6,457 nt of DNA from CAZART01 sp964487555 (GCA_964487555.1 CAZART010000202.1:1-6457); one strand, 5' to 3'; shown: positions 1 through 5,656, counted from the first letter of the stretch. Notes: generated by a model from the letters alone, not told the origin. Translations and numbers: made by a program.

Positions 1-80
1 GCCGCAGCGGCCGCGCTCTTGGGGGGGGCGGCGAATGGCGGCGGAGGGCGATGGCGGCGGGGGCGGGAATGCGGCTGATC
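1..80. other. G-rich tract without a supportable gene
   Basis: The plus strand here is strongly G-biased, with G runs at 21-28, 46-48, 59-63 and 65-67. Four or more runs of at least three Gs within about 47 bases could in principle fold as a G-quadruplex on the plus strand. On the minus strand the same bases give a proline/alanine/arginine-rich reading with no recognisable domain. The tract lies downstream of the GWxTD gene and its terminator-like repeat, and belongs either to an intergenic spacer or to a gene mostly outside the window. No gene is called. Confidence 0.4.
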
Positions 81-86
81 TTACCG

Positions 87-121
87 AAAATGGGGATCCC
101 CGGAGAGAGGCGCCCCATTTT
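87..121 (-). terminator. Terminator-like inverted repeat after the GWxTD gene (possibly bidirectional)
   Basis: Nine-base arms AAAATGGGG (87-95) and CCCCATTTT (113-121) are perfectly complementary around a 17-base loop. On the minus strand the structure starts about 18 bases after the TAG stop of the GWxTD gene and ends in TTTT, as in a short intrinsic terminator. The A/T-ended arms are symmetric, so it could act in either direction. A second perfect palindrome, GGGGATCCCC (92-101), overlaps the left arm and could compete with the long stem. The U-tract is only four bases, so the call is moderate. Confidence 0.5.
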
Positions 122-138
122 GTGACGGAAAGCGAAGG

Positions 139-1497
139 CTAGCGAATGCGCGTTCGTTCATCCCAGTATGGAACGAGGAGTTCGTAGTCGCCGAGGCCAT
201 TATCGTCGATAAAGATGAATCGGCGGCCGATGCGGTAGTAGAACCAGACCTCGTACGGCTTGACGTTGAAGTTGTAGGGATGCCGTTCGACGAAGTCGGG
301 CTCGCCGAAGAGGACCATGATCTGACCGCGGTCGGTCTTCCAGCCGTCCGTGAAGTTGCCGTACTTCCGGTTGGCGTAGGAGACGCGGTAGTAGTACTCC
401 TCCATGCGTTCGTTGCGATCGCTGCCGGGCGTCGGATCGCGGCGCTTCCAGAACTCACGAAATCGCTCCAGTCGCTCCTGCTCGGTGCGGCCCTCTTTGA
501 TATACGAGATGTCTTTTTTCTTGGCGATATAGCTGAGCTGTGCGATGGCGTCGTCGAGATCACGCACGTGATCTGCGAGGCCCGTCCACTGCAGTACGAG
601 CGGCTTTTCGGCGCGACCGAGAAGGGTGCCGATCGTATTCGCCACGGAGACGCGGGCGACGTATTCTCCTACCTTGAAGTCGTCGAGGGGGATCTCTATG
701 ACGAACTGATTGCGGCCTCTCTTCAGGGTGCGGGGAGCGATCTCCTCATAAGAGACCTCAGCGTTTTCGATGTCGTCGCTGCGGCCGAAGCCGAGCAGCG
801 ACTTGACCGATGGCGGGCCGCTGCTCTTGCGCACGCGGACGACCTCGCGGTGGACGCGTACTTCCTGGAGGTCATCGGAGTAGATTTCGTAGAACAGCCT
901 GAAGCTCTGCTGATCGCTCCCGATCTGATTGGAAACTGCGGGCGTGATGCTGTTTGCGGATGGATCGTAGGCTTCGATGAGGATCAGATCGCTGATGGCG
1001 GTCGAGCCGGAAAGATCCCTGACGTGGACCGGCATCTCGTCGACGAAGGTTTCGGTAGAGTTCTGATCGTCAATTTGAAATTGGACGAGGTACTCGCCCG
1101 GGGTCAGCTCCAACGATTGGATGGTCCGATCGTACAGCTTGTCGGTGCGTGTTTGCGCGAATTCGGTTGCGGTGACGGTCTGCTCCCAAAGGCGCGTCTG
1201 GACGAGGTTACCGGCATCGGAATCGCCCTTCAGCTCGTGGACCTCGATCGTCACTCCGTAGCGCGCTTCGAAGCCTTCGTTTGTCGTGATGAAACGCAGT
1301 GACGAGTAGGGAACGCGGGTGTAGACATCGAGGCGCGTTTCCGAACCGTTGTTGGCGCGGGCCGATACGGCGTCGACTTCGAACTGGGGGCCCGTCCGCT
1401 GGGCTAATGCGTTAGGGGTCTGGATCATTCCTGCAAGAGCCAGGACGATCAGACCTGCCGCCAGGTGAATAGTCTTTCTATAGAAACGACGAGCCAT
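139..1497 (-). CDS. Exported GWxTD-domain protein
   Basis: This 452-residue protein belongs to the GWxTD-domain family, whose biochemical function is not established. The N-terminus is a clear signal peptide: basic RRFYRK, a hydrophobic stretch at about residues 10-25, then A-L-A at 30-32 before Q33, a plausible signal peptidase I site. Residues about 40-300 look like beta-rich segments. The C-terminal 150 residues hold the conserved domain, with an aromatic run (EEYYYRVSYANRKYG, about 366-380), the signature GWKTD at 385-389, then RGQIMVLFGEPD and a Y-x-V-W-x-Y-Y segment. The ATG at 1497 has GAGAAGG a few bases upstream as a good ribosome binding site. Family members are thought to be periplasmic or outer-membrane associated. 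The gene follows ftsY after 291 bp, so independent transcription is likely. It appears full length, with no frameshift. Family assignment is firm; role is unknown. Confidence 0.88.
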   Translation of the reverse strand: MARRFYRKTIHLAAGLIVLALAGMIQTPNALAQRTGPQFEVDAVSARANNGSETRLDVYTRVPYSSLRFITTNEGFEARYGVTIEVHELKGDSDAGNLVQTRLWEQTVTATEFAQTRTDKLYDRTIQSLELTPGEYLVQFQIDDQNSTETFVDEMPVHVRDLSGSTAISDLILIEAYDPSANSITPAVSNQIGSDQQSFRLFYEIYSDDLQEVRVHREVVRVRKSSGPPSVKSLLGFGRSDDIENAEVSYEEIAPRTLKRGRNQFVIEIPLDDFKVGEYVARVSVANTIGTLLGRAEKPLVLQWTGLADHVRDLDDAIAQLSYIAKKKDISYIKEGRTEQERLERFREFWKRRDPTPGSDRNERMEEYYYRVSYANRKYGNFTDGWKTDRGQIMVLFGEPDFVERHPYNFNVKPYEVWFYYRIGRRFIFIDDNGLGDYELLVPYWDERTRIR

Positions 1498-1672
1498 GCT
1501 GCCTTCTCACTAGATTCTAAACGTGCCGGGATGACTCCAGACGCCGGTGCCCATTTTTCCACGTTGGCGATTGACCCTCGCCACGCGCGCCGAGCCAAAG
1601 CCTCCATTGCCGGATCTCACAGTTTTCAATATCGGCATTTGCACCAGTCGAGTCGGCAGAGCGGCGGCAGAT

Positions 1673-1700
1673 GGTATAAAACACACTTTGAACGGTTCAA
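1673..1700 (-). promoter_or_regulatory. Candidate sigma70-type promoter for the GWxTD gene
   Basis: Reading the minus strand, TTGAAC (1695-1700) could serve as a -35 box and TATACC (1673-1678) as a -10 box, 16 bases apart. The -35 box is half of the 13-base inverted repeat TTGAAC-G-GTTCAA (1688-1700), so a repressor could also bind there. Transcription would start near 1666 and give a leader of about 170 bases before the ATG. That leader contains a hairpin at about 1562-1585 (TGGCGA / TCGCCA around a seven-base loop). This is a motif match only. The stem could instead belong to the 3' end of the ftsY transcript. Confidence 0.33.
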
Positions 1701-1709
1701 TTAAGTTTC

Positions 1710-1790
1710 TGAACCGCAGGTAATAACGATGTTTCGAGCGCTCTCCTCCGGAGGTGAACCGCAGGTAACGGCGTTTTCGGAGCGCTTCCT
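1710..1790. repeat. Imperfect tandem duplication overlapping the 3' end of ftsY
   Basis: Two copies of a roughly 37-base unit start 45 bases apart, at 1710-1747 and 1755-1790. Both begin with the identical 14-mer TGAACCGCAGGTAA and end with similar versions of TTTCGnAGCGCT-TCCT. Between them lies the perfect palindrome CCTCCGGAGG (1745-1754). On the coding strand the second copy overlaps the ftsY stop codon (1789-1791), and the ftsY tail has a further GCGCTCTTCC resembling the repeat end. It may be a small local duplication or part of a dispersed intergenic repeat. No coding capacity is evident. Confidence 0.6.
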
Positions 1791-2754
1791 ACCGGAAGAG
1801 CGCCTCGACGAATGCGGTGCGATCGAATACCTGCAGATCACCGATGCGCTCTCCGACACCTATGTATTTTACGGGAATCTTGAACTCATTGGAAATACCA
1901 ATCACAATGCCCCCCTTCGCCGTCCCGTCCAGCTTCGTTAAGACGAGGCCCGTCACGTCCACGCTCCGCGTAAATTCTTCGGCCTGGCGGATGGCGTTTT
2001 GGCCCGTGGAAGCGTCGAGTACGAGCAGCACTTCATGTGGCGCGTCTTCGATCTGCTTGCTCATCACTCGTTTGATTTTCGAGAGCTCATCCATGAGGCC
2101 GCCTCGGGTGTGCAGGCGGCCGGCCGTATCGATGATCGCGACGTCCACGTCGCGGCTCACCGCCGAGGATACGGTGTCGTACGCAACGGCTGCGGGGTCG
2201 GCGTTGGCGGACTGCTTGATGAGTGGAACGCCCGCACGCTGCGACCATATTTCAAGCTGCTCGATCGCGGCCGCCCGAAACGTATCGGCGGCGCCGAGAA
2301 GCACGCTCTTTCCGGCCTCTTTGTACCGGTAAGCCATCTTGCCGATGGTCGTGGTCTTTCCCACGCCGTTAACGCCCACGACCATAATGACGTGCGGACG
2401 GTTGGGAAGCGGCGCCTCGAATTCCGCCGGGCGCTCGGGCTCGCTTGCGAGCATGAGATCGGCGATCTCATCGCGAATGATGTCGTTGAGATCGGTGGTC
2501 GAGACGTACTGGTCGCGTTGCACCCGCGCCTCGACCCGCTTGATCACGTCGAGGGTCGTCTTAACGCCGACGTCGCTCGTCACGAGAGCCTCTTCGAGAT
2601 CGTCGAGGACTTCATCGTCGACGGTGTCTTTTCCGAGGACGATCTTATTTAGCTTGCTGAAAAAGCTGCTTCGCGTCTTTTCCAGACCTTCTTCGAGCTT
2701 CTCTTTCTCGGCCTGTTTCTGTTCGGCCGTTTTGAATCGATCAAAAAAACCCAT
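1789..2754 (-). CDS. ftsY: Signal recognition particle receptor FtsY
   Basis: FtsY is the membrane-associated SRP-type GTPase that receives the Ffh-RNA-ribosome complex and hands nascent membrane proteins to SecYEG. All NG-domain signatures are present in the 321-residue product. The N-domain helical bundle spans about residues 20-100. The P-loop GVNGVGKTTT is at about 127-136, DTFRAAAIEQL at 157-167, DTAGRL at 209-214, TKLDGTAKGG at 273-282 and the closing GVGERIGDLQVFD at 299-311. The long acidic A domain of enterobacterial FtsY is absent. The protein starts directly with an amphipathic MGFFDRFK helix, the lipid-binding form common in many phyla. The ATG at 2754 fits the family start, although the ribosome binding site (CGGAAATAG) is weak. 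The gene lies 68 bases after pgsA and is probably co-transcribed with it. Its stop codon falls in a short duplicated sequence. Confidence 0.97.
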   Translation of the reverse strand: MGFFDRFKTAEQKQAEKEKLEEGLEKTRSSFFSKLNKIVLGKDTVDDEVLDDLEEALVTSDVGVKTTLDVIKRVEARVQRDQYVSTTDLNDIIRDEIADLMLASEPERPAEFEAPLPNRPHVIMVVGVNGVGKTTTIGKMAYRYKEAGKSVLLGAADTFRAAAIEQLEIWSQRAGVPLIKQSANADPAAVAYDTVSSAVSRDVDVAIIDTAGRLHTRGGLMDELSKIKRVMSKQIEDAPHEVLLVLDASTGQNAIRQAEEFTRSVDVTGLVLTKLDGTAKGGIVIGISNEFKIPVKYIGVGERIGDLQVFDRTAFVEALFR

Positions 2755-2822
2755 CTATTTCCGATTGATGAAGTCGCGTGGTGAGGGTCGGGCCCCGGGA
2801 CGGCGTTCCTCTCTTCCGGGTT

Positions 2823-3479
2823 CTAGCTTATGTGTCCCGCTTCTTCGCGCACAGACTCGGTAGACGCGTCGCCTTCACGAGGTGAGGTCACCCCCTCCGG
2901 CAGCGTGCCCGATCGCATGAGCCGGAACCAGCGGCCCGCGTAGAGGGAGAACGAGTAGAGCAAAAGCCCGGTCGAAACCCAGACGCAGAAGCTCAGCACG
3001 GGGGCATCGGCCCGCATCAGGGCCGCCAATACGGTGATGGAAAGCGCCGTCACGGCCACTTTGCCCATCCAGACGCTCATCACGACCTGTCCGGTCCTGC
3101 GGGCGAGAATGATGCCCCCGAGCACGATCGCCGAATCGCGCGCAACGATGACGACGAGGAACCACAAGGGAAGGATTCCGCGCACGGTAAGGGCCATGAC
3201 GATGGCTGCGGCGGCGACTTTATCGGCGAGAGGATCGAGCACCTTGCCCCATTCCGAGACCGTCCGCGACCAGCGTGCGACTCGGCCGTCGAACCAATCG
3301 GTTACGAGAGCAATGAAGATGAGCGAGAACAGCCAGACGAGGGAGCCGTCCGTGAGGATGAGGTACGTGATGGGGATGACGAGGATCAGCCGCGCCATGC
3401 TGAGCGCGTTCGCGAACGTCCAGAACTGCCCCAAAAGTCGGGAGAGCTGGACCTTATGCAGCGGTTGATTCTCGGACAT
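2823..3479 (-). CDS. pgsA: CDP-alcohol phosphatidyltransferase, probably phosphatidylglycerophosphate synthase
   Basis: This integral inner-membrane enzyme probably transfers a phosphatidyl group from CDP-diacylglycerol to glycerol-3-phosphate, the committed step to phosphatidylglycerol and cardiolipin. The diagnostic CDP-alcohol phosphotransferase motif D-x2-D-G-x2-A-R-x8-G-x3-D-x3-D is complete at residues 61-86 (DWFDG, AR, G78, D82, D86), so the active site looks intact. The N-terminal TFANALSMARLILVIPI matches the usual PgsA opening (N-x-L-T-x-x-R). About five or six membrane segments follow, then a polar tail of about 30 residues. The frame is open upstream to 3539, but I chose the ATG at 3479 (218 residues). 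The extra 20 residues (MAGLFYGSPRPCHH...) do not resemble the family, and 218 residues is near the usual size. The specific alcohol substrate cannot be proved from the motif. A phosphatidylinositol-phosphate or related synthase is possible, but the ftsY neighbour and overall sequence favour PgsA. Confidence 0.85.
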   Translation of the reverse strand: MSENQPLHKVQLSRLLGQFWTFANALSMARLILVIPITYLILTDGSLVWLFSLIFIALVTDWFDGRVARWSRTVSEWGKVLDPLADKVAAAAIVMALTVRGILPLWFLVVIVARDSAIVLGGIILARRTGQVVMSVWMGKVAVTALSITVLAALMRADAPVLSFCVWVSTGLLLYSFSLYAGRWFRLMRSGTLPEGVTSPREGDASTESVREEAGHIS

Positions 3480-4069
3480 CTTCGGCCTGCGGAATGCGTG
3501 GTGGCAGGGGCGGGGCGAGCCGTAGAATAGACCCGCCACACCTCGAGCAACGTTCGGCCAAGGATACGCCTTATCGGGTGAATGGTTTGCCAGCCGGGCA
3601 GCGGCCGGCGGTCGCCGCGTGTTCTACATCGTAATTTTGCATGGCGCACGACCCGTTGATTTCCTGGCGGCATCCGCATGCGGTATTACTTCGAGTAAAA
3701 CGACGCTCGCGCGAACTCGCAGTGGCGACGGGTTTTTTGGTAATTGACGTCACGCACACGTGCAGCGAACATTCGGTTCATAGCCGGACAGGTCAACAGC
3801 GTGTCGGACCGCGGGGACGTGCCGGATTTACGTCATTCGTTCGGGGCATCCTCGACGTGGCACGCGAGGTGGCGGGAGGGTCCCCACGAGCCCTTCTCGA
3901 TGGTCGTGGCAACCTCTCTGCGCTCAGGATGCCGGTTTGCTGATGACGGGCAGGCCGTTTGAGGAGGGCGTGGCCGGGACCGTTTTTTTACTCCACATTT
4001 TTACTCGACTTCGCCAGCGCGGGTCTTGCCTCAATCGGTGGCCATGATAACGTGCAGCGGACCCGGTAT
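3480..4069. other. 590-bp intergenic region with no convincing gene
   Basis: This stretch separates the transporter operon from pgsA. Open frames exist on both strands: plus 3641-3943 and 3744-3962, and minus 3571-3759 with a cysteine-containing tail. None shows a recognisable domain, membrane segment or good ribosome binding site, and they overlap one another. I see no tRNA-like cloverleaf. It contains the palindromic element at 3831-3948, a perfect TGACGTCA at 3745-3752, a T-rich segment with the 9-mer TTTTTACTC twice (3985-3993 and 3998-4006), and a small hairpin GGCG-GT-CGCC at 3607-3616. After the malG stop, CGGGTC and GACCCG (4020-4025 and 4060-4065) could pair around a 34-base loop but lack a following U-tract on the minus strand. 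A pgsA promoter should lie here. A minus-strand TATTCT near 3524-3529 is one weak -10 candidate. Confidence 0.55.
3831..3948. repeat. Palindromic intergenic element, REP/BIME-like or MITE remnant
   Basis: The ends are inverted copies of each other in two blocks. CGTCAT (3831-3836) and GGCATCCT (3845-3852) on the left match AGGATGCC (3926-3933) and ATGACG (3943-3948) on the right, with 8 and 9 unpaired bases between the blocks. Inside is a strong GC hairpin, GTGGcGGGA-ggg-TCCCCAC (3869-3887), with a single bulged C. The layout is like the folded intergenic repeats scattered through many bacterial genomes. The right block reads CATCCTGAGCGCAG on the minus strand, which resembles the CATCCTGAGCG ends of dispersed repeats as I recall them. 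Copy number cannot be seen from one window. Confidence 0.55.
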
Positions 4070-4912
4070 CTATCCCTTAACGGCTCCGAGGGTGAGGCCG
4101 CCTACGAGATAGCGGCTGAGCACGACGAAGAGCAGCACGACCGGTATCGAGACGAGGAGGGCGCCGGCGGCGTAGAGGCCCCACTGGGTGACCATCGTGC
4201 CCTGGAACAGCTTGAGACCGAGCGGCAGCGTGAAGAGCTCGACGTCCTGCAGCACCACGTTGGCCACGACGAACTCGTTCCAGGCCGTCAAGAACGAGAA
4301 AAGGGCCGTAATGACGAGGGCCGGGGCGGCCAGGGGGAAGATGACCTTGTAGAAGGATTGCCATGGAGTGCAGCCGTCGATACGGGCCGCTTCTTCGAGA
4401 GAAAACGGGATGGTGTCGTAGTAGCCCTTCATCTGCCAGACGCAGAACGGCAGAGCGGTCGCGGTATAGATGATGACGATGCCGATGTAGGAGTTGAGCA
4501 GCTGCAGCTGAATCAGCATGACGTAGAGCGGGAGGAGGAGCATCGTCGCGGGAAACATCTGGGTGACGAGGAGTCCGCTGAGCATCGAGCCGCGGCCGGC
4601 GAATTTGTAGCGGGAGAGGGCGTATCCGGCCGTGGAGGCGAGGGCGACGCCGGTCACCGTGACGACGAGCGCGACCAGCGTGGAGTTGAGCATCCACCGG
4701 AGGAAGTGTGTCTCGGTGAGCAGGACGCGGTAATTTTCAAGCGTGGCGCCGTCAGGGATAAAATCCAACGACGTGGAGAGGAGGCGGTCGCCGGGACGCA
4801 GCGAGATGGTGATGATGCGCGTGACCGGATAGACGGCGATGAGGGAAAACCCTAGTAGCACGGCGTATGACGCGATCGTGCTGCTGAGACGTTTAAGGCT
4901 GGGTGTCGTCAT
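4070..4912 (-). CDS. Carbohydrate ABC transporter permease, MalG family
   Basis: This is the second inner-membrane subunit of a CUT1-type sugar importer. It pairs with a MalF-type subunit to form the translocation channel and contacts the ATPase through its EAA loop. The 280-residue product has about six hydrophobic segments, starting at SYAVLLGFSLIAVYPV (15-30). The canonical MalG stretches are SLRPGDRLL (37-45), GYALSRYKFAGR (96-107), VTQMFPATMLLLPLY (116-130) and the EAA loop EEAARIDGCTPWQSFYKVIFPL (173-194), ending in GGLTLGAVKG, typical of the family. The frame is open to an ATG at 4978, but I chose the ATG at 4912. The longer start would overlap the four-helix gene and add a proline-rich, non-homologous leader. 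The ribosome binding site is modest (GAAGAG right before the ATG). It begins 28 bases after the stop of the four-helix gene. Sugar specificity (maltose, trehalose or other oligosaccharide) cannot be told without the binding protein. I do not assign the symbol malG for that reason. Confidence 0.93.
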   Translation of the reverse strand: MTTPSLKRLSSTIASYAVLLGFSLIAVYPVTRIITISLRPGDRLLSTSLDFIPDGATLENYRVLLTETHFLRWMLNSTLVALVVTVTGVALASTAGYALSRYKFAGRGSMLSGLLVTQMFPATMLLLPLYVMLIQLQLLNSYIGIVIIYTATALPFCVWQMKGYYDTIPFSLEEAARIDGCTPWQSFYKVIFPLAAPALVITALFSFLTAWNEFVVANVVLQDVELFTLPLGLKLFQGTMVTQWGLYAAGALLVSIPVVLLFVVLSRYLVGGLTLGAVKG

Positions 4913-4936
4913 CTCTTCGGACGGGTGGGGGCGTGG

Positions 4937-4951
4937 GGTGTCAGTAGTCAG
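4937..4951. repeat. TGAC/GTCA-rich left flank of the four-helix cassette
   Basis: On the minus strand this reads CTGACTACTGACACC and contains the stop codon of the four-helix gene (TGA at 4941-4943). The opposite side of the cassette (5411-5430) carries a related sequence in the opposite orientation: CTGACACGTGACCACCGACC on the plus strand. The two share CTGAC then TGAC then an ACC-rich end, so they are imperfect inverted repeats. They may mark the insertion boundary of the cassette. Confidence 0.4.
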
Positions 4952-5354
4952 GGGGCAGACTGCCACTCTTGAGGGCATCGCCGTTTGAAGGCGCAGGGCT
5001 GGAGGCGCGGTGGATCATTCGCTGCAACATTCCACTAATTTCATCCCATTTATTCGAGAGGGCTTCGTAGAGCGCATCGTCTATGTACCCGCACGCGAGC
5101 GCATGGTCGAACCACGCTTTCGTTTCGTAGACTTCGCCCAGCGCCTGGTTTATACAATTGATGAAGGCGGCATTGTAGATGCGGCGGGCCCACGCCTCGG
5201 CAATGAGTGCTGCGACGGCGCGGGACGAGCGACGAACCTGATTCGAAAGTGAATACAGCTCCGCGGGAGGCCAATGTTGTGTTATCTCGAACACCTCTCG
5301 GGAGGCCTCAACGGCTCTCATGTATACGTTCAATTCTCTGAATGTCTTTGCCAT
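4941..5354 (-). CDS. Four-helix-bundle protein of the 23S rRNA intervening-sequence (IVS) family
   Basis: This 137-residue protein matches the small four-helix-bundle family first found encoded in intervening sequences of 23S rRNA genes. Helix 1 has the F-R-E-L-x-V start (FRELNVYMRAVE, 5-16) and leads to the hallmark ELYSLSNQVRRSSRAVAALIAEAWARR (32-58). Family members usually read Q-x-R-R-x-x-x-S-I-x-x-N-I-A-E-G here, so the glycine is replaced by alanine and the asparagine by leucine. Helices 3-4 carry LGEVYETKAWFDHALACGYI (72-91) and end near residue 116. The last 20 residues are a polar, proline/serine-rich tail running into the flanking TGAC repeat. The ATG at 5354 has GAAGG two bases away. 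The cellular role is unresolved: crystal structures show pentamers, and nucleic-acid interaction has been suggested. Its position between two permease genes is out of context and suggests insertion. Confidence 0.88.
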   Translation of the reverse strand: MAKTFRELNVYMRAVEASREVFEITQHWPPAELYSLSNQVRRSSRAVAALIAEAWARRIYNAAFINCINQALGEVYETKAWFDHALACGYIDDALYEALSNKWDEISGMLQRMIHRASSPAPSNGDALKSGSLPPDY

Positions 5355-5410
5355 GGCCTTCGGGTCTCTAGTTTTACCCTATAGACACATCGCGGCGAAA
5401 AACATAACGT

Positions 5411-5430
5411 CTGACACGTGACCACCGACC
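5411..5430. repeat. TGAC/GTCA-rich right flank of the four-helix cassette
   Basis: On the minus strand this reads GGTCGGTGGTCACGTGTCAG, upstream of the four-helix gene. It is an imperfect inverted partner of 4937-4951. The adjoining CACCGAC (5423-5429) and GTCGGTG (5441-5447) also form a perfect seven-base stem with an 11-base loop, so the flank itself can fold. No U-tract follows directly, so it is not a standard terminator. Confidence 0.4.
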
Positions 5431-5497
5431 ACGGACGCCCGTCGGTGAACGGCTTCGGTTGCTTGACTCCGGCAGAAATTCGGGCGGTGACCAGCGT

Positions 5498-5650
5498 TCA
5501 AAGAGCTCTATAGGTTCGTTCGGCGGGCTCGGCCGAATAGGATATGATCTTTCCTGTTCGTAGTACCTCAGCGACGTCTTCGTAAGAAATCCGACGTTCC
5601 GCGATGCGCCGAGCTGCGCGCTGTGTAATTCGTCTTTTAGCAAAGGGCAT
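5498..5650 (-). pseudogene. Short ORF resembling the N-terminal half of DUF4258 proteins, probably truncated
   Basis: The ATG at 5648-5650 lies only six bases beyond the stop codon of the MalF-like gene. It opens a 50-residue frame ending in TGA at 5498-5500. Its core, RAARRIAERRISYEDVAEVL then RTGKIISYSAEP, follows the pattern I know for DUF4258 proteins (R-A-x-x-R-x-x-E-R-x-I-S-x-E-D-V-x-E-V-L-x-x-G-x-I-I-x-x-Y), which are usually about 80-110 residues. The expected second half, a strand around G-R-P-L-H-V-V, is missing: the frame stops right after ERTYRAL. Reading past the stop gives no clear continuation in this frame or the two others, so the gene was probably cut when the downstream DNA changed. 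No good ribosome binding site is visible, but coupling to the preceding permease is possible. An overlapping longer frame at 5374-5643, starting with TTG, has no such resemblance and I regard it as a shadow. The family call rests on motif memory, not a search. Confidence 0.45.
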
Positions 5651-5656
5651 TTCGCG

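Noticed and set aside
35..141. Short plus-strand frame MAAEGDGGGG... ending in TAG
   Set aside because: It reads through the G-rich tract and the terminator-like stem, has no ribosome binding site, and its composition only reflects the G bias.
280..1302. Plus-strand 340-codon open frame
   Set aside because: It lies antisense to the GWxTD gene, whose signal peptide, domain signature and ribosome binding site are clear. The translation has no recognisable domain. Long antisense frames are common in GC-rich coding DNA.
1999..2863. Plus-strand frames at 1999-2652 and 2339-2863
   Set aside because: Both are antisense to ftsY, which has complete GTPase motifs. The second also runs into the pgsA-ftsY spacer and has a repetitive Ser/Arg/Thr composition.
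3745..3752. TGACGTCA palindrome as an operator
   Set aside because: It is an isolated eight-base palindrome with no second site and no positioned promoter, so regulatory function cannot be supported.
3571..3759. Minus-strand 62-codon cysteine-containing frame upstream of pgsA
   Set aside because: No family resemblance, no ribosome binding site and no signal peptide. It overlaps equally long plus-strand frames, so coding cannot be supported.
3770..3790. tRNA T-loop-like GGTTCATAGCC
   Set aside because: It deviates from the GTTCRA consensus, and no acceptor, D or anticodon stems pair around it on either strand.
3641..3962. Plus-strand frames at 3641-3943 and 3744-3962
   Set aside because: They overlap each other and the palindromic element, lack clear start signals, and encode nothing recognisable.
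3959..4855. Plus-strand 298-codon open frame rich in Glu, Asp, Arg and Gly
   Set aside because: It is exactly antisense to the MalG-like permease. Its charged low-complexity composition is the mirror of hydrophobic codons in a membrane protein.
5374..5643. Minus-strand 89-codon frame starting with TTG
   Set aside because: No homology is recognisable and it has a Ser/Arg/Pro-rich tail. An alternative frame from the ATG at 5650 gives a DUF4258-like sequence over the same bases and better explains the region.
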